A DNA stretch of 39,100 bases from Ferruginibacter sp. (GTDB taxonomy: Bacteria > Bacteroidota > Bacteroidia > Chitinophagales > Chitinophagaceae): positions 1-39,100 of the forward strand of contig JACMLJ010000061.1 of assembly GCA_014379625.1 (NCBI GenBank), in the 5' to 3' direction. The notes under the pieces were generated by a model, which was not told the origin of the DNA, ran no database searches, and saw only the letters and a list, made by a program, of their open reading frames with translations. Of this stretch, positions 16,740 to 23,440 are shown one piece after another (within the stretch, counting starts at the first letter, position 1; each line of letters begins with the position of its first letter). The position numbers and the translations under genes are program-made.

Positions 16740-17288
16740 ATGGCAGAAATGGATACATCGTCCGGTGGCGGGCACAAAAAAGGACCTGGCGTCAAAAAAT
16801 CCAAAAAAATGAGTACGAGAGTGGATTTAACCCCCATGGTGGATCTGGGGTTTCTACTTATTACCTTCTTTGTATTTACTACTACCATGAGCACACCAAC
16901 GGCCATGGCTATGAATGAACCCAAGGATGACCCGGATAACCAGTTGAAAGTAAAAAATTCAGGGGCAATGACTTTATTGTTAGGTAAGAATGACCAGGTA
17001 TACTATTACTTTGGTGAATTATCTCCTACTGAAGCATCTTCCCAATTTAAAAGCAGCAATTTTAAGGACATCCGCCAGATAATTCTTGATAAAAAAAAGG
17101 CAACGCCGATTGGTGATTTGATGTACATTATCAAATCAGATAAAGAAGCTACCTTTAAAAATGCGATAAATATTTTGGATGAAATGGCTATTAACGCGGT
17201 ACCTCCCGGTCACTATGCTGAGGTAGATATGAGCGATACCGAGGCCCAGTTAATTAAATTAACAGAGGATGCAAATGGTATCAAATAG
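16740..17288 (+). CDS. exbD: Biopolymer transporter ExbD, second copy
   Basis: This 182-aa protein has a charged cytoplasmic N-terminus (GGGHKKGPGVKKSKKM), then the membrane segment VDLTPMVDLGFLLITFFVF (residues about 29-47) with the conserved aspartate, then a periplasmic domain. The periplasmic part includes IRQIILDKKK and NAINILDEMAINAV, both also present in modified form in the third ExbD at 18320, so the two are close paralogues. Its place between exbD-1 and tonB suggests a heteromeric ExbB-ExbD complex. Confidence 0.9.
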   Translation: MAEMDTSSGGGHKKGPGVKKSKKMSTRVDLTPMVDLGFLLITFFVFTTTMSTPTAMAMNEPKDDPDNQLKVKNSGAMTLLLGKNDQVYYYFGELSPTEASSQFKSSNFKDIRQIILDKKKATPIGDLMYIIKSDKEATFKNAINILDEMAINAVPPGHYAEVDMSDTEAQLIKLTEDANGIK

Positions 17289-17336
17289 TTTATGGAATTG
17301 GTTAAATTTTGAATCTGATTACTAAAGCATTTTACG

Positions 17337-18167
17337 ATGGAAACAAATAAAATTTTAAACGCCGATATCCTCGATATAATCTTCGATGGTAAGAACAAAC
17401 AGTATGGCGCTTATGAACTTCGAAAAACCTATAATAAACGCTTGACTAAGGCAATCATTATCACGGTTTCCTTAGTGTTATTTGCCTTTTTGGGTACTGT
17501 ATTTTCAAGTATGATCCAAAAAAATTCAAAAGAGGAAATAGAGGTTTTAGATACTCAGATGGCGGAAGTTAAAAAGAGTGATGCACCCCCACCCCCACCA
17601 CCTCCTCCACCTCCCCCAAAACCACCACCACCTCCTGAAATAAATCAGGTGAAATTTACACCTCCAAAAATTGTAAAGGACGAAGAGGTGAAGGAGGATG
17701 AGAAGATTGAGGAGATTAAGGAGGATGCGGCAATTAGTACAAAAACTGTGGAAAGCGAAAACAAAACCCAGATAGTTCAGGCTCCTGTTGAAGATAAAGG
17801 AACCCAGATCGTAGAAGGTCCTAAAGCTGATGAAGAGGATAAGATTTTTACCAAAGTTGAAAATGAAGCACAATTTCCTGGTGGGCAACAGGCATGGATA
17901 AGGTACCTGCAAAAAAACCTGAATGCAAATGCTCCGGTTGATAATGGCGCTCCAAGTGGTACTTACCAGGTAATCGTAAAATTCATTGTTAGTAAAGACG
18001 GCAGCATCAGTGACGTTCAGGCCGAAAGTAAACATGGATTTGGTATGGAAGATGAAGCTGTAAAGATCATTAAACGTGGTCCAAAATGGACTCCGGCCCT
18101 GCAAAATGGTCGTAATGTAAATGCATATCGGCGACAACCAATTACCTTCATAGTTGAAGAACAATAA
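17337..18167 (+). CDS. tonB: Energy transducer TonB
   Basis: TonB transmits ExbB/ExbD energy to outer-membrane receptors. The 276-aa protein has the Bacteroidota N-terminus with FDGKNKQYGAYELRKTYNKR before its single membrane helix (about residues 37-58). A proline-rich stretch follows near residues 83-100 (eleven prolines, a lysine, five prolines), then an acidic and lysine-rich linker. The C-terminal TonB domain covers about 175-276, with FPGGQQAWIRYLQKNL, VIVKFIVSKDGSISDV and the final PITFIVEEQ. The periplasmic span is given by the proline and charged linker. It is the last gene before a strong terminator. Confidence 0.95.
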   Translation: METNKILNADILDIIFDGKNKQYGAYELRKTYNKRLTKAIIITVSLVLFAFLGTVFSSMIQKNSKEEIEVLDTQMAEVKKSDAPPPPPPPPPPPKPPPPPEINQVKFTPPKIVKDEEVKEDEKIEEIKEDAAISTKTVESENKTQIVQAPVEDKGTQIVEGPKADEEDKIFTKVENEAQFPGGQQAWIRYLQKNLNANAPVDNGAPSGTYQVIVKFIVSKDGSISDVQAESKHGFGMEDEAVKIIKRGPKWTPALQNGRNVNAYRRQPITFIVEEQ

Positions 18168-18190
18168 TTATAGAATTTGTAATTTTTTAC

Positions 18191-18223
18191 TCCCCCACAG
18201 AATTGTGGGGGATTTTTTTTTTT
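18191..18223 (+). terminator. Intrinsic terminator of the exbB-tonB operon
   Basis: TCCCCCACA (18191-18199) and TGTGGGGGA (18204-18212) form a perfect 9-bp stem with a four-base GAAT loop, followed by a run of eleven T. It begins 23 bases after the tonB stop. This is the clearest terminator of the window and separates tonB from the third exbD. Confidence 0.95.
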
Positions 18224-18319
18224 CAGAAACTTAGCTAAAACCGGGTTTTATTTAAAATTTTTAAATTGCCGGTGGTTATGGAAATTAAGTGAACTTTTAT
18301 CTTACAAAAAATTAGTTTC

Positions 18320-18844
18320 ATGTCTGTAATCGAAAATACTAACCTGGATAAGCATTCAAATCAGAAGCGAATAAGTAAAAAAAATACGGTTGTTGATTTA
18401 ACTCCTATGGTTGATCTGGGTTTTCTTTTAATTACTTTTTTTGTATTTACAACTCAGTTATTACAACCAACCGCTATGAACCTGAATATGCCTTATGACA
18501 AGGTGAAAGCGGGTGACGAAATATGTGCATCCTGTGTACTCACACTTTTTTTACAGTCGGGCAATTCTATACGCTATTATGAAGGTATGCCGGAGTCAAA
18601 TCCAGTTGTACGACAAACTTCATTTGGTACCCATGGCATTAGGGAAATTATTTTGAATAAGAAAAGGCAAGTTCAAAGGATCAATGGCAGGGCAGATGAT
18701 TTTGTATTAATAATTAAGGCGGCGGATGAAAGTACTTTTCAAAACTTTGTTGATATTGTAGATGAAGTAGCTATCAATAGTATAAAGCATTATTACCTTG
18801 ATGAAATAAGCGAAGCGGACAAAAAATTATTTTCAGGAGAATAG
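18320..18844 (+). CDS. exbD: Biopolymer transporter ExbD, third copy
   Basis: This 174-aa protein has VDLTPMVDLGFLLITFFVFTT near residues 26-46, nearly identical to the helix of the second ExbD. Its periplasmic domain is shared in outline, with IREIILNKKRQVQ and VDIVDEVAINSI. It has two cysteines in ICASC that the second copy lacks. It lies beyond the tonB terminator and so needs its own promoter; none with a good -7 match was found. It is 48 bases upstream of mnmE. It probably arose by duplication and may supply an alternative ExbD for a different TonB or a Tol-like complex. Confidence 0.88.
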   Translation: MSVIENTNLDKHSNQKRISKKNTVVDLTPMVDLGFLLITFFVFTTQLLQPTAMNLNMPYDKVKAGDEICASCVLTLFLQSGNSIRYYEGMPESNPVVRQTSFGTHGIREIILNKKRQVQRINGRADDFVLIIKAADESTFQNFVDIVDEVAINSIKHYYLDEISEADKKLFSGE

Positions 18845-18880
18845 AATCTTCAAAGTTTCACCTTTAATTTATATAGACGG

Positions 18881-18888
18881 TATCTTTG
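18881..18888 (+). promoter_or_regulatory. Candidate -7 element immediately before mnmE
   Basis: TATCTTTG matches the Bacteroidota -7 motif TAnnTTTG exactly. A TTTC at 18856-18859, 21 bases upstream, may serve as the -33 element. The mnmE ATG is at 18893, only 4 bases after the motif, so a transcript starting at the usual distance would begin at or next to the start codon (leaderless). Confidence 0.5.
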
Positions 18889-18892
18889 CTAA

Positions 18893-20278
18893 ATGTTAAA
18901 TGAACGCTCGGCGTGGGATGACACTATCATTGCTTTGGCTACCCCCCCAGGTGTGGGTGCAATAGGTGTAATACGGTTGAGTGGAAGGATAGCTTTTGAT
19001 ATTGTTAATAAACTATTTCCTTCTAAAGACATTAATAAGCAACCATCTCATACTTTACATGTGGGTCTCCTCAAGGATGACGGTGAAAATATTGATGAGG
19101 TAGTCGTATCATTATTTAAAGCACCCAAAAGTTACACTGGCGAGGACATAATTGAAATAAGCTGTCATGGAAGTCCTTTTGTGCAGCAACAGGCAATGGA
19201 AGCATGTATACGAATGGGTGCCCGGGTCGCAAAGCCGGGAGAGTTTACGCAAAGGGCTTTTTTAAATGGCAAGTTAGATCTTACCCAGGCAGAAGCTGTG
19301 GCCGATCTGATAGCCAGCAATACTGCTGCCGCTCAAAAAAATGCTTTGCATAATATTCGTGGAGGTTTTAGCAGGGTTTTAAAAGCATTGAGGGAGCAAC
19401 TTATTGGGTTTTCTGCATTGATAGAATTGGAACTTGATTTTAGTCAGGAGGATGTAGAATTTGCTGACCGCAAAAAGTTTTACAGCCTCGTTGAATCGGC
19501 ACGGTTTACAACCCAGCGGCTATTGCATTCATTTCAATTGGGCAACGTAATAAAAAACGGCGTAAATGTTGCAATCATCGGTAAGCCCAATGCAGGGAAA
19601 AGCACTTTATTAAATACATTATTGAATGAAAACCGTGCTATTGTAAGTGAAATACCTGGTACTACCAGGGATACGATTGAAGAAATCATCAATATCAATG
19701 GTATTTTATTCAGGTTGATTGATACTGCGGGTATAAGGCAACATAGTACAGATGCGATTGAATTGGTTGGAATGCAAAGGAGCCTCGAGAAGATGAAATC
19801 TGCAGATGTAGTACTCTATATTTTCGATGCAAATGCAATGGAACAATATGAGTTAAGCGCGGTATGTAAGGAATTCGAAAAGGCAAATAAGAAATATATT
19901 TTGGCAGGTAATAAAGTAGACGTCGTTCCCCCAAAAGAGGTCCTGCAAAAATTCAGCAATACGAAAAATATTTTATTAATTTCCGCGAAAAACTTTGTAG
20001 GTATTGAGGCAATCCAGGACGCTTTATTTGCCGTAACAGTAAATGAGCAACCGTCCGCTGAAAACGTTGTGGTAACCAATACACGTCACTACGGCGCTTT
20101 ACAACAGGTACATAAATCATTAATGGATATCAAAACTGGCTTGGATAATTCTATCACCGCCGATCTGTTGGCCTTGGATATTCGTCGTTGCCTGCATTAT
20201 ATTTCCGAAATAACAGGGGATATATCCAATGAAGACATACTCGATTTTATATTTTCGAAGTTCTGTATCGGAAAGTGA
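18893..20278 (+). CDS. mnmE: tRNA uridine-5-carboxymethylaminomethyl(34) synthesis GTPase
   Basis: MnmE (TrmE) works with MnmG to modify the wobble uridine of certain tRNAs in the cytoplasm. The N-terminal tetrahydrofolate-binding domain (about 1-125) includes GAIGVIRLSG, SYTGEDIIEISCHG and GEFTQRAFLNGKLDLTQAEAVADLI. The GTPase domain has GKPNAGKST near residue 230, GTTRDT, DTAGIR and NKVD. The C-terminal motif CIGK ends the protein, as in active MnmE, where this cysteine is essential. The length of 461 aa is normal. The ATG at 18893 gives the expected N-terminus and sits directly after a -7-like element. Confidence 0.97.
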   Translation: MLNERSAWDDTIIALATPPGVGAIGVIRLSGRIAFDIVNKLFPSKDINKQPSHTLHVGLLKDDGENIDEVVVSLFKAPKSYTGEDIIEISCHGSPFVQQQAMEACIRMGARVAKPGEFTQRAFLNGKLDLTQAEAVADLIASNTAAAQKNALHNIRGGFSRVLKALREQLIGFSALIELELDFSQEDVEFADRKKFYSLVESARFTTQRLLHSFQLGNVIKNGVNVAIIGKPNAGKSTLLNTLLNENRAIVSEIPGTTRDTIEEIININGILFRLIDTAGIRQHSTDAIELVGMQRSLEKMKSADVVLYIFDANAMEQYELSAVCKEFEKANKKYILAGNKVDVVPPKEVLQKFSNTKNILLISAKNFVGIEAIQDALFAVTVNEQPSAENVVVTNTRHYGALQQVHKSLMDIKTGLDNSITADLLALDIRRCLHYISEITGDISNEDILDFIFSKFCIGK

Positions 20279-20409
20279 TAATAAAACCGGATTATTGCAA
20301 CAAAGTTTATTTTAAAAACTTTAATTCAAAAGAAAAAGCAATTCTACTTTGTAGTTTCTATTAAATGCAAGGCGAAATACAAGTGCAGTTATTACCAAAA
20401 TTAGTATGG

Positions 20410-20922
20410 TTACGCCCTAACATCAACCTTGAAGGCAAGGCTAAAATAAGAAAATGAATGCCCCTTTTCGTCATTTTTAGTAAACCGCCATTCCTGGCCA
20501 TTAAACAACGGTGGAGTGGGATAGCTTCCAACTGTTTCACCAACTCCAATGTAAGAATTTGGGCTTTCTAATCTAAATCCGTAAGTTTTACCTTTATTCA
20601 AATGAAGTCCTGAAATTTTAAAAGTTTTCCATTTCCCGTTATCAACTTTATTAAAGTCTACACTTGCAGAACCTAAAACCGGCCCCCAGCTTTTTAACTG
20701 TGAGTCAAAGGAGTGCATTGTCATTAAAACACTACCAGGTGTTGTTACAATGCTGGTAAATACTTCTATTGCCTCAAGATCCGCTTCGGCAGGTGCGATA
20801 AAAGTCTGGCCACCAATAACATCCTTATTGTCTATCTTCTGATGACCAATCCAACTGATAGTATTGTTGGTTATTTGTTCCACCACCGCCCTCGTTAGTG
20901 GATTGTTGATTTTGCTGTTCAT
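20410..20922 (-). CDS. Conserved-looking beta-sandwich protein of unknown function
   Basis: On the minus strand, the ATG at 20922 gives a 170-aa protein starting MNSKINNPLTRAVVEQ. An earlier start at 20964 would add 14 residues without obvious value. The protein is rich in alternating hydrophobic strands and aromatic or glycine turns (IEVFTSIVTTPGSVLMTMHSF, KWKTFKISGLHLNKGKTYGFRL, IGVGETVGSY), suggesting a jelly-roll like fold such as found in carbohydrate-binding or DUF4082-type domains. No signal peptide is visible. It stands alone and converges with mnmE. I do not recognise the family; a binding role is inference only. Confidence 0.6.
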   Translation of the reverse strand: MNSKINNPLTRAVVEQITNNTISWIGHQKIDNKDVIGGQTFIAPAEADLEAIEVFTSIVTTPGSVLMTMHSFDSQLKSWGPVLGSASVDFNKVDNGKWKTFKISGLHLNKGKTYGFRLESPNSYIGVGETVGSYPTPPLFNGQEWRFTKNDEKGHSFSYFSLAFKVDVRA

Positions 20923-21071
20923 TGATTCAAATTTTAATTTATTTACGGATGAGCTTAAACTCAACTATATGGATAGTATTTTAATAACTCTTATGAGGGT
21001 CAAATATTGTGCTATGGTTTTACTGAATTGTTAACGATTCGTAAGATTTTTAGAAAACAGGAAAATTGTCC

Positions 21072-21095
21072 GGGACATATAAATCAAAATGTCCC
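21072..21095. repeat. Inverted repeat in the divergent intergenic region
   Basis: GGGACAT (21072-21078) and ATGTCCC (21089-21095) form a perfect 7-bp dyad with a 10-base A/T-rich spacer. It lies between two divergent genes (20922 minus, 21194 plus). TACCTTTA (21113-21120), a near match to the -7 motif, follows 17 bases later on the plus strand, so the dyad falls around the expected -33 region. It is a candidate regulator site. Confidence 0.4.
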
Positions 21096-21193
21096 TTTAC
21101 ACCAATAAAGCTTACCTTTAAAGTTCCTTAATTTATATTTTAAATAATTTATTCAATTCCGGGTACAAAAAGAGGAATTTTAAAAATATTATT

Positions 21194-21553
21194 ATGTACA
21201 CATATATTTGGAACAAATACCTGCCGGTGGTAAGAATTTTATTGAAAAAATCATCCGGTGGCGATCAACTGCTAAGTTTAAACCGGGACGATTTTGAAAG
21301 AGCGGGAACAGGGAGAAAGGCAGGGTATAAATTTACTATTGAATTTACAGAAGGTAAGGTAAGTAATGTAATAAGCGGTTCAGATCTGGCCAGTCATTTA
21401 GCCGCAGCCATGCTTGAAGACGCCGCTACCAAAGCAGTTTTACAAACCGGTCATTTCCAGGTAATTCTGAACACAAAATTTCAGCTCACTATCAAAAATA
21501 CGACACCTCAGGCACTTGAAACCGTTTCCGAGCAGGCATCCGTTAGTGAATAA
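21194..21553 (+). CDS. Small conserved-looking protein of unknown function
   Basis: The 119-aa frame starts MYTYIWNKYLPVVRILLKKS and has a mixed composition with a basic middle part (RDDFERAGTGRKAGYKFTIEFTEGKV) and a C-terminal strand-rich region ending in acidic, serine-rich residues. No membrane segment, signal peptide or catalytic motif can be seen. It is 61 bases upstream of the DEAD-box helicase and may form an operon with it, so a link to RNA metabolism is possible but not shown. I do not recognise the family. Confidence 0.7.
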   Translation: MYTYIWNKYLPVVRILLKKSSGGDQLLSLNRDDFERAGTGRKAGYKFTIEFTEGKVSNVISGSDLASHLAAAMLEDAATKAVLQTGHFQVILNTKFQLTIKNTTPQALETVSEQASVSE

Positions 21554-21614
21554 TCCCATAACAGTTTTGATGTTTATTTAATTCATTCTTTCATTTCAAC
21601 CAGCAATAAGTATT

Positions 21615-22841
21615 TTGAAGTTTAAAGATTTTGGTTTTGACGCACGTTTACTGGAAGGTATTGAAGCATCAGGATATGATGAAGCAACTCCGGTGCAGGA
21701 ACAGGTTATTCCTTTGGTATTAGCAGGGAAAGACGTAATTGCCTCTGCTCAAACCGGAACTGGCAAAACCGCAGCTTTTTTACTGCCGCTTATCAATAAT
21801 ATAATTTCTGCTCCCATTAACCACCATAGCATTACTGCTTTGGTTATAGTCCCTACCCGTGAATTGGCAATTCAGATTGCACAACATATGGAAGGCCTTT
21901 CTTATTTTACTTCAGTAAGTTCGATAGCCGTATACGGCGGAGGTGATGGAAATGCTTTCGTGCAGGAAAAGAAAGCCCTAAGTGATGGAGCTGATGTAGT
22001 GATTTGTACACCTGGAAAAATGCTGGCACATATCAATATGGGATATGTTAAATTCAAGGGGCTCAAACATTTAATTTTAGACGAGGCAGACCGAATGCTC
22101 GATATGGGATTTTATGATGATATCATGCGTATCATCCATGCCTTACCTGTTAAAAGGCAAAACCTGTTGTTCTCCGCAACTATGCCCCACAAGATCAGGG
22201 AACTGGCTAGAACGATCCTATACAAGCCGGAAGAAATTAGTATTTCGATGAGTAAGCCTAATGATAAAATTACGCAGTTGGCCTATGTTGTTTATGATAC
22301 TCAAAAAATCCCTTTGGTAAAATACATCCTGAATCAAAAAAACTTTTCATCAGTACTTATATTTTGCAGCAGTAAAATCAGTGTAAAGCAATTAACGCGT
22401 GATTTGAAAATAACAAAACTGCCTGTAGATGAAATACATAGTGACCTTGAGCAGGAAAAAAGAGAAGAAGTGCTAATGCACTTTAAAAGTGGCCGGATAC
22501 AGATTTTGGTAGCTACGGATATTCTTAGCAGAGGGATCGATATAGACAATATTGGTTTGGTTTTAAATTATGATGTACCCCATGACGGAGAGGATTATGT
22601 ACACCGTATTGGCCGCACCGCCCGGGCTGCTGCTGAAGGCACTGCCATCACATTTATAAGTGTAAAGGAGCAGCGTAAATTTGCTGTAATTGAAAGACTA
22701 TTGGGTAAGGCGGTGCCGAAGGCCAAAGTGCCTGAACAATTTGGCGAAGCCCCTGCTTATAATCCGGGGGCATCAAGGCCGGATGGAGGCAACAGGAATA
22801 TGAAAAGACCTCAAAGATTTCCGGGCAAAATTTCCCGATAA
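21615..22841 (+). CDS. DEAD/DEAH box RNA helicase, RhlE-like
   Basis: This 408-aa ATP-dependent RNA helicase remodels RNA structure in ribosome assembly or mRNA decay. Motifs in order: the Q motif (TPVQEQVIPLVL, near residue 24), motif I AQTGTGKT near 47, PTRELA, TPGK, DEAD in LILDEADRMLDMGF near 155, SAT, and the second-domain motifs ATDILSRGIDI and HRIGRTAR. A short basic tail with arginine, glycine and proline follows. The start is a TTG at 21615 giving MKFKDFGFDARLLEGI, which fits the family N-terminus; no ATG is available close by. Confidence 0.95.
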   Translation: MKFKDFGFDARLLEGIEASGYDEATPVQEQVIPLVLAGKDVIASAQTGTGKTAAFLLPLINNIISAPINHHSITALVIVPTRELAIQIAQHMEGLSYFTSVSSIAVYGGGDGNAFVQEKKALSDGADVVICTPGKMLAHINMGYVKFKGLKHLILDEADRMLDMGFYDDIMRIIHALPVKRQNLLFSATMPHKIRELARTILYKPEEISISMSKPNDKITQLAYVVYDTQKIPLVKYILNQKNFSSVLIFCSSKISVKQLTRDLKITKLPVDEIHSDLEQEKREEVLMHFKSGRIQILVATDILSRGIDIDNIGLVLNYDVPHDGEDYVHRIGRTARAAAEGTAITFISVKEQRKFAVIERLLGKAVPKAKVPEQFGEAPAYNPGASRPDGGNRNMKRPQRFPGKISR

Positions 22842-22854
22842 TTGGTTAATCGAA

Positions 22855-22879
22855 AATGGTTTTTAATAATAAAACCATT
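22855..22879. terminator. Hairpin downstream of the DEAD-box helicase gene
   Basis: AATGGTTTT (22855-22863) and AAAACCATT (22871-22879) form a perfect 9-bp stem with a 7-base loop, 14 bases after the helicase stop. There is no T tract after it on the plus strand, so it may end the transcript only weakly or protect the mRNA 3' end. Confidence 0.45.
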
Positions 22880-22891
22880 GATCATACCTCA

Positions 22892-22935
22892 GTGTCCGAC
22901 ACCATGGTTTAACTTTTCGGCTGTTAGACACATGG
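22892..22935. repeat. Palindrome and near-repeat in the helicase-recG gap
   Basis: GTGTCCGACAC (22892-22902) is an 11-base palindrome with a single central base. GACACCATGG (22898-22907) recurs as GACACATGG at 22927-22935. Such GACAC-rich ends occur in several mobile elements, so this may be a relic of one, but no complete element is visible. Confidence 0.25.
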
Positions 22936-23130
22936 ATAATAATTGCCCTTGTTGCATATGAAAAAGCGAACCATTCTATTTGTAATTAATTCACGGTACT
23001 TCTCCAGTTTTTTATTGCAGGGATCAACATTGCCCAAATCTGATTTTAATTTTTCAACTTTTAGTAATAGAGCTTACACTTCAGTTAGATGACGCACTGG
23101 CTTATTCAACCGTGCAAAAAAAAGGAGCAT
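22924..23130 (-). pseudogene. Possible gene remnant in the helicase-recG gap
   Basis: On the minus strand a frame from ATG (23128-23130) reads MLLFFARLNKPVRHLTEV, meets a stop at 23074-23076, and continues in the same frame as a protein-like stretch (KVEKLKSDLGNV, then KKLEKYRELITNRMV) to a stop at 22924. The amphipathic Lys/Glu/Leu pattern of the second part looks more like coding sequence than random AT-rich DNA. The in-frame stop suggests a decayed gene, or the match may be chance. I do not recognise the protein. Confidence 0.22.
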
Positions 23131-23144
23131 TAAATAAGGGAAGA

Positions 23145-23152
23145 TAAATTTG
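23145..23152 (+). promoter_or_regulatory. Orphan -7-like element
   Basis: TAAATTTG matches TAnnTTTG exactly, but no gene starts in the following 280 bases. It could drive a small RNA or a long recG leader, or be chance in AT-rich DNA. The remainder of the 22842-23396 gap shows AT-rich sequence and no other gene. Confidence 0.2.
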
Positions 23153-23325
23153 CAATTATAATCTGCGCCAGTTTGAGTCAAATTCACAATGATCTAATGG
23201 TTTCCGTAAAACGTTTTGACATCACCGTAACTCCAATTTGAAATTTTCAACAAATCAATTGACTCACTTATTTATAAACCCTTTGTTGTCAATTATTTAA
23301 AATTGGTTAGATGGAACTAGTGGCG

Positions 23326-23337
23326 TACAATATTGTA
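23326..23337. promoter_or_regulatory. Palindrome upstream of the recG promoter
   Basis: TACAATATTGTA is a perfect 12-bp palindrome about 60 bases upstream of the recG -33 element. It is a candidate operator, or chance in AT-rich sequence. Confidence 0.25.
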
Positions 23338-23396
23338 AAACCATCTTTTTTAATTTGGCAAGGTAGTGGAGCCTGAATTAGCTGAATTTGCACTAC

Positions 23397-23426
23397 TTGC
23401 ATTTACAACTGTAGAGAATATATTTG
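23397..23426 (+). promoter_or_regulatory. Promoter of recG
   Basis: TTG at 23397-23399 is followed after exactly 19 bases by TATATTTG (23419-23426), a full match to the Bacteroidota sigma promoter TTG-N19-TAnnTTTG. Transcription would start near 23432, just where the recG reading frame opens after a TAA at 23429-23431. This is the best promoter on the plus strand of the window. Confidence 0.7.
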
Positions 23427-23440
23427 TATAAATTATTAAC

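Noticed and set aside
17547..18164. 205-aa minus-strand frame opposite tonB
   Set aside because: Its Trp/Gly/Phe runs come from the reverse complement of the proline-rich stretch; the tonB frame is clearly real.
20302..20322. AAAGTTT/AAACTTT stem after mnmE as terminator
   Set aside because: A pure A/T-dominated stem without a T tract; too weak to call.
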